Positions 39,486 to 47,773 of a stretch of 64,000 nt of DNA are shown here, one piece after another. The DNA comes from Falsiroseomonas stagni DSM 19981 (GTDB lineage: Bacteria > Pseudomonadota > Alphaproteobacteria > Acetobacterales > Acetobacteraceae). The stretch is from positions 295,187-359,186 of the forward strand of contig NZ_FOSQ01000005.1 of NCBI RefSeq assembly GCF_900114315.1, read 5' to 3'. Below the pieces are notes generated by a model that saw only the letters and a program-made list of their open reading frames with translations, did not search any database and was not told the DNA's origin. The translations under genes were made by a program, and so were the position numbers. The stretch's first letter is position 1, and every line of letters starts with the position of its first letter.

Positions 39486-40303
39486 CGGCGCTGCCCCTGC
39501 TGCTGGCGGGCCGCTTCGACGAATGGCTGGCGGCGGCCGCGCTGCCGCCACCGCCGCTCTGGCTGTTCGTGCATGTGCCGAAGACGGCGGGAAGTTCTCT
39601 CTCGGCGGAGGTCGCGACTTCCCTCAACCCCTATCGCAGCCTGCATATCGACCATCTGGACCGGTCGAGGCCGGCGCTGGAACGTTATGACGTGGCGGTT
39701 GAGCAGGCCCTGGCCGCCCATGCCGCCGCGCCCTTCCGCTTCGCCTCCGGCCATGTGCAGCAGCGCCATGTCGCGCGGCTGGTCGCGGGCATCCCCGGCA
39801 CGCGGCTGTTCAGCATGCTGCGGGAACCCGCCGCGCGGCTGGTCAGCGACTACCTCTACCAGCGATCCCCCATGCATCCGCTGGCGGAGGAGGTGCGGCG
39901 GCGCATCCCCGATTTCGACGCCTTCCTCGACCTGCCCGGCCAGCGCAACCGCGCGGCGCGCCACCTGGTGCCGGCGGAGATCGTCGCGGCGGGCGACGCG
40001 GCGGCGGCGATCGCGCATCTCGACGCCAGCTTCGCCTTCATCGGCGTGCAGGAACGCTACGCCTTGTCCTTTCGCGCGCTCTGCGTCCTGCTCGGCGTGC
40101 CGCACCGCGCGCCGACTGCGCGGATGCGGGTGAACAGCGCCGCGGCGGTGGAACGGGCGGAGATCGCGGCGCGCCTGTCCGACCCCGCGCTGGCGGCGCG
40201 GATCGAAGCCGCCAATGCGCTCGACATGGCGCTGTACCGCCATGTCGCGGGGCGGTGGGACGCCATCGCCGGGACGCTGGAGGCCTGGCTGGACCGGCGC
40301 TGA
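39482..40303 (+). CDS. PAPS-dependent sulfotransferase (carbohydrate type), copy 2
   Basis: Second sulfotransferase, 273 residues, a tandem paralogue of the preceding gene. The PAPS loop is HVPKTAGSSL (31-40) and the 3'-phosphate segment MLREPAARLVSDY (112-124); the spacing of FRFASGHVQQRHVARL is also conserved. Divergence of the rest suggests a different acceptor or position on the same glycan (inference). ATG 39482 overlaps the upstream stop (ATGA). The gene ends just before the 28-bp tandem repeats. Confidence 0.85.
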   Translation: MTALPLLLAGRFDEWLAAAALPPPPLWLFVHVPKTAGSSLSAEVATSLNPYRSLHIDHLDRSRPALERYDVAVEQALAAHAAAPFRFASGHVQQRHVARLVAGIPGTRLFSMLREPAARLVSDYLYQRSPMHPLAEEVRRRIPDFDAFLDLPGQRNRAARHLVPAEIVAAGDAAAAIAHLDASFAFIGVQERYALSFRALCVLLGVPHRAPTARMRVNSAAAVERAEIAARLSDPALAARIEAANALDMALYRHVAGRWDAIAGTLEAWLDRR

Positions 40304-40314
40304 GGGGGACGCGT

Positions 40315-40417
40315 CGCGGCGTTCAGCCGCGCGGCGCTAGGGCGCGGCGTTCAGCCGCGCGGCGCTAGGGCGCGGCGTTCAGCCGCGCGGCGCTAGGGCG
40401 CGGCGTTCAGCCGCGCA
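40315..40417. repeat. 28-bp tandem repeat, about four copies, over a gene 3' end
   Basis: Three exact 28-bp copies lie at 40315-40342, 40343-40370 and 40371-40398; a fourth begins at 40399 and runs into the end of the minus-strand gene, diverging after about 18 bases. The core GTTCAGCCGCGCGGCGCTAG contains TCA, the minus-strand stop codon (TGA) of that gene. As at 31731, the array appears to be multiplied from a gene 3' end and fills a convergent junction. Confidence 0.9.
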
Positions 40418-40889
40418 GCGCCTCCGCCACCGCGGTCGCCAGGCGCTGCGCGCGCTGCACCCAGGCCTGCTGATCCTCCTCCGCCAGGCCGGCCGTGCCG
40501 GCGGCGCGGGTGGTGAGGGCGGGCAGCACATCCAGCACCGCCGCGATCAGGGCGCGGTCATGGGGGGTGGCGAGCTGGGACAGCGCCTCCGCCGGCGCCG
40601 CATGTTCCAGGCGCCAGAGCGGGCCGAAATTGTCGACCTGCGCGCCCGGCCAGCGGTCGAACATCTGCGGCCAGCCCTTCATGGACCGGAATTCGAGGCC
40701 GACGGTGCCGCGCCGGTCGAACAGCTTCGTCCGCACTTGGCGCCACAGGCCGGCCGGCGCCACCAGGCCGGTGATGGCCAGGTCCAGGTGCTGGTAGGTG
40801 CCTTCCTTGTTGATGAGGTGCTGGTTCAGCTTGAGGTCGCGCCACGCCGTCGAGGTCGGGGCATCCTGCGCGTAGGCGATCGGCGCCCC

Positions 40890-40899
40890 GGGGGGGGGG
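40890..40899. repeat. Homopolymer of ten G inside the frameshifted gene
   Basis: Ten consecutive G (C on the coding strand) encode part of a proline-rich segment. Runs of this length are prone to slippage and are used as on/off switches in some surface-glycan genes. In the present length the C-terminal frame stays open through it. Confidence 0.9.
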
Positions 40900-41338
40900 C
40901 CTGGGGGCGACCCTGGGGGCACGCCGGGTTGTGCCATGGGCGGCGCGGCCGTTGCCGGCATGGGTGTCGACAGGGCCGCCGGGCCCTCCACCGCGGCGCT
41001 GGGCAGCGGGGGCTGCGGCGCCGTCACGCGGAAGGCGCTGCCCCGCGCGGGCACCAGGCCGCCGAAGGGCGCGGGCGTGTCCTGGGCAGGCCGCGGCGCG
41101 GGACCGCCCGGCAGCATCACCCGGGAGGGGGCCGGGCCACTCGGCGGGGGTGGCGCGGTGCCGGCGAGAAGCGGCGACAAGGGGGCTGCCGGCAGGGGCG
41201 GCGCGGCCGGGATGGACGCGATCCGGATCGGCGTGGCGGCAGGTGGCTGCGGCGCCGGCATGGCGGGTTCGATGCGCGGCGGTGGCGGGGCCGGCGGCGT
41301 GGTCACGCGCGGCACGCCGAAGGGCGCGGGCTGCGGCG

Positions 41339-41388
41339 GGGCGGCTTGCGGAGGCTCCGCCGCGGGCGGCTTGCGGAGGCTCCGCCGC
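41339..41388. repeat. 25-bp exact tandem duplication causing a frameshift
   Basis: Two identical 25-base units (41339-41363 and 41364-41388) contain GGCTTGCGGAGGCTCCGCCG. They resemble the adjacent 24-base units but have one extra base (CTTGCGG in place of CTTCGG). Because 25 is not a multiple of three, the second copy shifts the reading frame. Confidence 0.92.
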
Positions 41389-41590
41389 GGGCGGCGTCGG
41401 CGGCTGCGCCGCGGGCGGCGTCGGCGGCTGCGCCGCGGGCGGCGTCGGCGGCTGCGCCGCGGTTGGCGTCGGCGGCTCCGCCGCGGGCGGCTTCGGCGGC
41501 TCCGCCGCGGGTTGCTTCGGCGGCTCTGCCACGGGCGGCTTCGGCGGCTCCGCGATGGTTGGCTTCGGAGGCTCCGCCACCGATGGCGTC
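41389..41590. repeat. Array of 24-bp units encoding Pro/Ala octapeptides
   Basis: About eight in-frame units of 24 bases, the first three nearly identical, encode repeats of the type AAQPPTPP, AAEPPKPP and VAEPPKPP on the minus strand. They form a flexible linker between the two parts of the large protein. Copy number could change without breaking the frame, in contrast to the 25-bp pair. Confidence 0.88.
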
Positions 41591-42926
41591 GGTGCCTGCG
41601 GCGCGGGGGATGCCGCTGGCGCCTGGGCCTCTGGGGCCGATTCCGCGGGGTCACGGCGCGGCACCCCGGCAGCGCCCGTCGCCAGGGCGAGCCGGGCGAC
41701 CTCGATGCTGGCGGCAGGGCCGGCATTGCGGATCACGACGCGCAGCGCGATGGCGCCGGAGGGCGTGGCGGGCAGCGGCAGCGCCACCCGCAGCCGACCC
41801 TCCGCATCCACCCGCCGCCAGCCGCTGTGGCGCGGATTGTCGGTGGCCTCCGCGGCGGCCGCCAGCAGAGCGACCTCGACCTGCGTCGCATCGCCGAGGC
41901 GCAGCGACGCGTCCAGCATGACGAGGTCGGCGGGCCCGGCCGGCAGCGGTGGCAGGGACAGCCGGGCCTCCGCGCCCGGGGCGATCGCCAGCAGCAGGCG
42001 CGGCGGCTCCGGCCCCAGCGCGATGCGGTCCGCCGTCGCGCCCTGCAGGGTCGCGGCGGCCCAGGCGCCATCGGGCAGCGCCAGCACCACGCCCGGGGCG
42101 GGGGCGGGCAGGTCCCGCATTGCCCAGTCGAAGTGGCGCGGCGCGCGCAGATGGCCGGGCTCCGCCGTCTCCACCCGCAGCGCCAGCGGCGCGCCGGCAT
42201 CCTGCCCGCCGGAGGCGATGCGGACCCGATCGCCCGCCGCGGCATCCAGCGCGATCTCGAGATGCGCCTCCCCGCTTCCGGCGGGGGCGGGTTCCGGCAG
42301 GTCCAGCGCCAGCCAGCCCGGCACCAGATCCCGCCCCGGCACGGTCCAGGCGCCGATGATGCGCCCGCCCGTCACCAGCCGGACGCGCAGCAGCGATGCG
42401 GCCTCGCTGGCCGGCACGGCCACATGGAGGGCCACGCCGCAGAGACCTTCCGCCCCCCTTCCCAGCGGCTGCATGGCGCGGGGCGGCGGCGCCGGGCCGG
42501 TGGGCACCGGCGGCAGGTCGATCACCCGGCGCGGCGCCGCCACGGGCTGGACCGACAGGCGGCGTTGCAGCGCGCCACGCTGGGCCTCCGCCTCCGCCAG
42601 CGCCGCCACCAGCCTGGCGACCAGCGCGGGCATCAGCCCCGTCGCGGGCAGGGCGGGGATGCCGGGCGGCAGGCCGGCCGCCAGGGCCACCGCGCCGGCC
42701 GCATCCGCCGCCACGCTGGCCAGGGGGCGGAGGCCCGGCGGCAACGGCAGGGCAGGGCCGGGCGGACCATCGGCCTGGCGCAGCACCCCGTCCACCGGCC
42801 GCAGCACGGTGATGGGCAGGCTGCCGGTCCCCTCCAGCCCCAGCCGTTCCAGGTTGGGCGTGGCGACGATCATCGGCGTGCCGGCGGCCAGCGCAGCCAG
42901 TTCCGCGGCGCCGATCAGGAAGGCGG

Positions 42927-44138
42927 TCATGCGGCATTCTCCGGGTAGGCGAAGGGTTCGGCCCAGGGCCTGGCGGCCTGCGACGGGGGCGCCAGGGTGG
43001 CGGCAAGGCGCAGCTGCCCCATCCAGGCCGGGATGGCGCGCTGCCAGGTCCGCCGAGCGGCCTCGGCGGCTGCGCGGGCGGCCATGGCGGCGGCGCCGGC
43101 GGGATCGGCCAGCAGCGCCTGGACTGCCCCCGCCAGGCCGGCGGCATCGGCGCTGGTGGCGATGCGGGCGAGGTCGGGGGCGTCGGGCCCGAGCCCTTCC
43201 AGCGCCGCGGCCGAGGCCACCACCGGGCAGAAGCGCGCCGCCGCTTCCAGGAAGACCAGCGGCGCGCCTTCCAGGCGCGAGGGCAGCACCAGCGCATCGG
43301 CGCCGAGGTACCAAGGCGTGGGATCCGCGACCTGGCCGATCAGCCGCATCAGTCCACGCGGATCGGCCCGGGCCTCCGCCTCCAGATGCCCGCGCAGCAG
43401 CCCGTCGCCGAGCACCGCCACGGGCAGGTTGAGCCGGTCCGTCAGGGCGGGCAGCAGGTCGGCGCCCTTCGCCTCCTCCAGCCGTCCGACGAAGAGGATC
43501 AGCCTCTGGTCGGCGCGCAGGCCCAGCAGGGCGCGCAGCGCGGCGCGCGCGGCATCCCGGCCCGCGGCGTGGACGGCGGGGGCGGGGTTGTCGATCAGCG
43601 CGATGCGCGCGGCGGGCAGGCCGAAGCAGGAAGCGCCGCGCCGGGCGACCGGGGCGGAGACGGCGGCCCAGGCGGCGCCGGCGGCATCCAGCGCCGGCAG
43701 TGACGCGGCGATGGCGGGCGGGGGCGGACCCTCCGCCGCCAGGTGCAGGGCCACCAGCCGGGGCAGGCCGCGCGCCGCCGCGGCGCGCATCACGCCGAGC
43801 CCCGCATCCGGCCAGGGCAGGGGCAGCAGAACGATGTCGGGCGTCTCCGTCGCCAGCAACGCTTCCGCGGCCGCGTGCTGGCGTTCCATGGCGGTGGCGG
43901 GGGATTCGTCTTCATCCCAGCCAAGCCTCGCCGCCACGATTCGCGGCGTGGGCAGCCCGGGCGGCAGCGCGGCGGCGAGCGGCGCCAGCAGTGCGGGTTC
44001 CGCCGCCAGCGTCACCTCCAGCCCCTCCGCGCCAAGCCGCGCGGCCAGCTCCGCCGCATGGCGTTCGGTGCCACCGAAGCGGAGGGAGGGCAGCGCCAGC
44101 AGCAGCCGCGTGAGGTGGCGGGTCGGTGTCAGCGCCAT
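42927..44138 (-). CDS. GT4-type glycosyltransferase
   Basis: Predicted GT-B sugar transferase of 403 residues. The acceptor domain starts LLLALPSLRFGGTERHAAELA, with the GGTERH loop typical of GT4. The donor domain has LILFVGRLEEAKGADLLPAL near residue 215 and SRLEGAPLVFLEAAARFCPVVAS near 310, the EX7E region. ATG 44138 was chosen because sequence further upstream reads as non-coding. It lies 97 bases after the double-domain enzyme and overlaps the large proline-rich gene. Confidence 0.85.
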   Translation of the reverse strand: MALTPTRHLTRLLLALPSLRFGGTERHAAELAARLGAEGLEVTLAAEPALLAPLAAALPPGLPTPRIVAARLGWDEDESPATAMERQHAAAEALLATETPDIVLLPLPWPDAGLGVMRAAAARGLPRLVALHLAAEGPPPPAIAASLPALDAAGAAWAAVSAPVARRGASCFGLPAARIALIDNPAPAVHAAGRDAARAALRALLGLRADQRLILFVGRLEEAKGADLLPALTDRLNLPVAVLGDGLLRGHLEAEARADPRGLMRLIGQVADPTPWYLGADALVLPSRLEGAPLVFLEAAARFCPVVASAAALEGLGPDAPDLARIATSADAAGLAGAVQALLADPAGAAAMAARAAAEAARRTWQRAIPAWMGQLRLAATLAPPSQAARPWAEPFAYPENAA

Positions 44139-44235
44139 GGGGCCGCGCGCACGATGCAGGGGGGTATCGGTCCGCCGGGCGCCATGCGGCGTAGGTAGCG
44201 CAAGCCGGCGCCGGATGCCACGCGATATGCGCGGG

Positions 44236-46524
44236 TCACGCGGGGATGGAGACCGGCGCCAGCCGCGGCACCCCGCGCGCCAGGGAGGCCAGCGTATCGA
44301 TGGCCGGCGCCAGCGCCTGGGGGCCGAAACGCTGGCGGCCGAAGGCGAAGGCGGCTTCCGCCATGCGCGCCCGCGTCGCGCGGTCCCGCACCAGCAGGGC
44401 CAGCGCGGCCACGAACTGCGCGCGATCCTCCGCCAGCGCATAGGCCGTGCCGGCGCCGCCCTGGATGCCGAACAGCGCCTCCGCCGTCAGCACGCTGGGC
44501 AGGCCGCGCGCCAGGTACTCCACGGTCTTGATCTTGAGGCCGCCGCCGTAGAAGACCGGATTCACGGCGATGTCCAGCGTGTCGAGGAAGTCCTGCTGGT
44601 CCGGCACTTCGCCCCGCAGCACCACGCCGGGGCGGCCCTTCGGCATCTCCGCGCAGACGCCGCCGGCCACGTGCAACTCGGCGCCCAGCGGCTGGATCGC
44701 CGGCCAGACCTGGTCCAGCAGCCAGCGCAGCCCGTCGCGATTCATCGGGCTGTCGCCGCCGATGAAGCCGATGCGGGGCGGGCTGCCGGGGGGCGATCCC
44801 CGCGCGGGCAGCAGCGCCGGCAGGGCGTGCGGGGCCAGGATGACGCGGCCGGGCAGCAGCGCCTCCAGCCACCGCGCTTCCTCCGCCTGGATCGCCATGA
44901 CCTGGGAGAAGCCGTCGAGGATCTTCAACTCCTCCGCCACCGGGATCTGGATGAAATGCTCCTGCCCGAACAGGCGGAAATTCTGGGCGCGTAGCGACAT
45001 GACGTCATGCGTGTCCAGCACGGTCAGCTTCGGCATCCCGCGGGCGAGCCGCATCCAGGACAGGCGGAGATACTGCACCATCACGGCCTGCGGCGGATTG
45101 CGCGCCAGATGTGCCTCCAGCGAGGCCAGCAGCGCGCCGTCGAAGCGCGCGCGCTCGAACGGCGTCAGGCCCCAGGGCATCGGCGCCTCCCCCGCCGGGC
45201 GGGGCGTGAACAGGCGCCCCCGGCGGCCGAGCGCGCGGCGGGCGGCCTCGCGCTCCGCCCCCGGCAGGTCGCCGGTGAAGAAGAGGTCGAGGTCGAAGCC
45301 CTCCCGTGCCGCATCCACCACGGCGCCGATCCGGGCCTGGTTGCCGAGGCTGCCGCGCCAATAGGGCACGTCCGTCAGCATCAGCAGGCGCGGCCGGTCC
45401 AGCAGGCCGGCGAGGCCGCTGGGGGAGGCGAGGCGCGCGCGGGCGGCCCCCACCCCCAGCGCATAGCGTTGGAACAGGCGGGCGGAGGCTTCCGCGATCT
45501 CCTCCCGGAAGGCGGCGGAGGCGAGCCAGCGGCGGGCGAGGCGCGCGGCGGCGGCGGCATCGGGCGCGGCGTGGAAGACGGATGTGGCGGGCAGGCCGGC
45601 GAAGGCGGCGGCGGTGCCGATCACGGGGCGGCCGCGGGCCAGCGCCTCCACCGTCTTGATCTTCAGCCCCGTCCCGCCCTCATGCGGGTTCACCACCAGA
45701 TCGGCCTCGGCATAGAGCGCGTCGGGGTCGGCCACGGGGCCGAGCAGGCGGAGGCCGGGCGCTTCGGCCAGGCCCTGGCAGGCGCCACCGGCCACCACCA
45801 GGCGCCCCCCGGCGGCCGCGACCTCGGCCGGCGGCAGCGCGGCCAGGAAGCGGCCCAGCGCGCGGGTGTTCAGCGGGTTGCCGCTGCCGAGATAGCCGAT
45901 GGAAAGGCCACCGGGGGCCGGCGGTGGCGGCTGCTGCGCCACCGGCAGGTGGCCGAGTGTCGCCGTGGCGGCGCGGGTCACGAGGGTGAAGTGGCGCCGT
46001 TCCTCATCCTGGATGGCCAGCACCAAATCGGCGCGGTCCAGCCCCGCGGCCTCCTCCTCCGCCGTCGTGGCGAAGAAACGGTTCTCCAGGCCGAGTGCGG
46101 CCAGGGCATCGGCGCGGCCGGCGAAGATGTCATGCGCGTCGATCACCTTGATGATGCGGTGGTCGAAGAAGGTCAGGGCGCGGGAGAGGAAGACGTAGTT
46201 CACCAGCACCAGGTCGAATCGCGGCACCCGCGCCGCCAGCGCGGCGAAGGCGGCCTCCGCCTCCGGCAGGATCCAGTCGTCGATGGCGTTGAGGGGGCCG
46301 AGGCTCCGTGCCTCCCGCCCCCGGTCATGCGGAACCTCGATGAGTTCGTCCCAGGCATCCCGCATCGCGCGGATGGCGGCTGGCGGGGGGTTCTCCCGCA
46401 TCAGCAGGCAAAGGTGGACAGCGTGGCCGGCCGCCTTCAGGGCGGTCAGCACCGCATGGATGCGGGCGCGGTTGCCGGCATCCTGCGGATGGCTGGGGGT
46501 GGGAGAGATGGCCAGGATGCGCAT
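44236..46524 (-). CDS. Double-domain glycosyltransferase (internal duplication)
   Basis: Protein of 762 residues from ATG 46524 with two similar halves, each a GT-B transferase. N half: MRILAISPTPSHPQDAGNRAR, KVIDAHDIFAGRA, GYLGSGNPLNTRAL and VVNPHEGGTGLKIKTVEALA. C half (from about 385): RLLMLTDVPYWRGSLGNQAR, TVLDTHDVMSLRA, GFIGGDSPMNRDGL and AVNPVFYGGGLKIKTVEYLA. Both retain the donor-site GLKIKTVE segment, so both may be active and add two sugars. It heads the minus-strand operon and is divergent from rpsB. Confidence 0.82.
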   Translation of the reverse strand: MRILAISPTPSHPQDAGNRARIHAVLTALKAAGHAVHLCLLMRENPPPAAIRAMRDAWDELIEVPHDRGREARSLGPLNAIDDWILPEAEAAFAALAARVPRFDLVLVNYVFLSRALTFFDHRIIKVIDAHDIFAGRADALAALGLENRFFATTAEEEAAGLDRADLVLAIQDEERRHFTLVTRAATATLGHLPVAQQPPPPAPGGLSIGYLGSGNPLNTRALGRFLAALPPAEVAAAGGRLVVAGGACQGLAEAPGLRLLGPVADPDALYAEADLVVNPHEGGTGLKIKTVEALARGRPVIGTAAAFAGLPATSVFHAAPDAAAAARLARRWLASAAFREEIAEASARLFQRYALGVGAARARLASPSGLAGLLDRPRLLMLTDVPYWRGSLGNQARIGAVVDAAREGFDLDLFFTGDLPGAEREAARRALGRRGRLFTPRPAGEAPMPWGLTPFERARFDGALLASLEAHLARNPPQAVMVQYLRLSWMRLARGMPKLTVLDTHDVMSLRAQNFRLFGQEHFIQIPVAEELKILDGFSQVMAIQAEEARWLEALLPGRVILAPHALPALLPARGSPPGSPPRIGFIGGDSPMNRDGLRWLLDQVWPAIQPLGAELHVAGGVCAEMPKGRPGVVLRGEVPDQQDFLDTLDIAVNPVFYGGGLKIKTVEYLARGLPSVLTAEALFGIQGGAGTAYALAEDRAQFVAALALLVRDRATRARMAEAAFAFGRQRFGPQALAPAIDTLASLARGVPRLAPVSIPA

Positions 46525-46816
46525 GCGAGGCGGAGTCTGGGGTCCTCCGCCTTGCTTTGCCAAGGGCTTCGCGCCGGGGTTGCGTCAGGCGGGAGGGGCG
46601 CCGTGCTTGCGCGGGCGGCCGGGCTGGGGCATACCGCGCCCGCCGGTCCGGGGCTCAACCCCCGGGGCGGCAAATTCGCACGCGGTGCACCCTTCCGGCA
46701 CGCCACCCTGAACAGGTGGCCTGGCGAGGGTCCGGTCCCCACCCCCTCGGTTCACGGGGCGGGGGCGGCAGCGCGGAGGCAAACCGGACCACTGGAAGCT
46801 AGAAAGGATTTCGCCG
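46525..46816 (+). promoter_or_regulatory. rpsB leader / divergent intergenic region
   Basis: These 292 bases separate the glycosyltransferase operon from rpsB and should contain both promoters. Several inverted repeats occur in the 200 bases before rpsB, including CCGGGG/CCCCGG around CTCAAC (about 46648-46665) and GCCACC/GGTGGC (about 46702-46720). S2 is known to repress its own operon through the rpsB leader in E. coli; whether this leader does the same cannot be told. No gene was seen. AGAAAGGA lies shortly before ATG 46817. Confidence 0.4.
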
Positions 46817-47635
46817 ATGGCGATGCCCGACGTCACCCTGCGCGGCCTGCTCGAGGCCGGCGTCCACTTCGGACACCACACGCGCCGCTGGAACCCCAAG
46901 ATGGCGCCGTACATCTTCGGCGTCCGCAACCAGGTCCATATCCTGGACCTGCAGCAGACCGTGCCGATGATGGACCGCGCGCTGCGCGCGATCCGTGATG
47001 TGGTCGCCGGCGGCGGCCGCGTGCTGCTGGTCGGCACCAAGAAGGCGGCGGCGGACTACGTGGCGGAAAGCGCGGCGCGCTGCGGCCAGTACTACGTGAA
47101 CCACCGCTGGCTCGGCGGCATGCTGACCAACTGGAAGACCATCCAGGGCAGCATCAAGCGCCTGAAGCAGATGGAAGAGCAGCTCGGCGGCAACATCCAG
47201 GGCCTCACCAAGAAGGAAGTCCTGATGCTGACGCGGGACAAGGAGAAGCTGGACCGCGCGCTCGGCGGCATCAAGGACATGGGCGGCCTGCCCGACATCA
47301 TCTTCGTCATCGACACGGTGAAGGAGAAGCTGGCGATCGAGGAGGCCAACAAGCTCGGCATCCCCGTCGTGGCCGTGGTGGACAGCAACGCCGATCCCTC
47401 GGGCATCGCCTTCCCGATCCCGGGCAATGACGACGCGATCCGCGCCATCCACCTGTATTGCGACAGCGTCGCCGGCGCGGTGCTGGACGGCATCTCCGCC
47501 GAGCTGGGCTCCTCCGGCGCCGATCTCGGCGCGCAGGCGGACCTGCCGATCGAGGCGCTGCCCGACGTCGCCGCCGAAGTGCTGCACGAGGAGGCCCCCG
47601 CGACGGAGGCCGCCCCGGGGCAGCCGGCGGCCTGA
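46817..47635 (+). CDS. rpsB: 30S ribosomal protein S2
   Basis: Small-subunit protein at the head/body junction, needed for S1 binding. The 272-residue protein opens with [23 protein letters not shown] and contains [14 protein letters not shown] and [14 protein letters not shown], all family hallmarks. The Ala/Glu/Pro-rich C-terminal tail is longer than in E. coli (241 residues), common in alphaproteobacteria. It is paired with tsf downstream across a hairpin. Confidence 0.97.
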   Translation: MAMPDVTLRGLLEAGVHFGHHTRRWNPKMAPYIFGVRNQVHILDLQQTVPMMDRALRAIRDVVAGGGRVLLVGTKKAAADYVAESAARCGQYYVNHRWLGGMLTNWKTIQGSIKRLKQMEEQLGGNIQGLTKKEVLMLTRDKEKLDRALGGIKDMGGLPDIIFVIDTVKEKLAIEEANKLGIPVVAVVDSNADPSGIAFPIPGNDDAIRAIHLYCDSVAGAVLDGISAELGSSGADLGAQADLPIEALPDVAAEVLHEEAPATEAAPGQPAA

Positions 47636-47646
47636 CGAGACCAAGG

Positions 47647-47673
47647 TGCCCCGGGCTGAGGCCCGGGGCATTT
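47647..47673 (+). terminator. Hairpin between rpsB and tsf
   Basis: TGCCCCGGGC (47647-47656) pairs perfectly with GCCCGGGGCA (47661-47670) around TGAG, followed by only three T. It is a strong stem with a weak tail, so it may be a partial terminator that lowers tsf expression, or an RNA-stability element at the rpsB 3' end. Confidence 0.55.
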
Positions 47674-47773
47674 CCTGACACGCCGGGCGAACCACGCCCG
47701 GCTTGCTGATGTACCCAGGCCGCCGGGCCCTGACCCGATGCGGCCGTGATTCGATGAATCGGGAGCGATCGAT

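Larger units (their letters stand above)
40407..42930 (-). pseudogene. Large proline-rich hypothetical protein, frameshifted in its repeat linker
   Basis: Unrecognised gene of about 840 codons split across two frames. The N-terminal part (from ATG 42930, overlapping the upstream glycosyltransferase stop) begins MTAFLIGAAELAALAAGTP and has a beta-rich middle. A linker of 8-residue units such as AAEPPKPP and AAQPPTPP follows. The C-terminal part (…TSTAWRDLKLNQHLINKEG … WRLEHAAPAEALSQL) lies in another frame. An exact 25-bp tandem duplication at 41339-41388 accounts for the shift: removing one copy rejoins the frames. As written, translation from 42930 runs in the wrong frame to 40558. It could be a decayed gene, a phase-off gene or an assembly error. 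Confidence 0.65.

Noticed and set aside
40558..41338. Continuation of the large gene's N-terminal frame after the 25-bp duplication
   Set aside because: The residues are Arg/Ala/Gly/Pro-rich and read as an out-of-frame shadow, while the other frame gives ordered sequence (TSTAWRDLKLNQHLINKEG). Retained only as the likely aberrant C-terminus of the frameshifted product.
46600..46720. tRNA-like arms before rpsB
   Set aside because: A GC hairpin with CTCAAC resembles a T-arm, but no acceptor stem or anticodon arm can be fitted.
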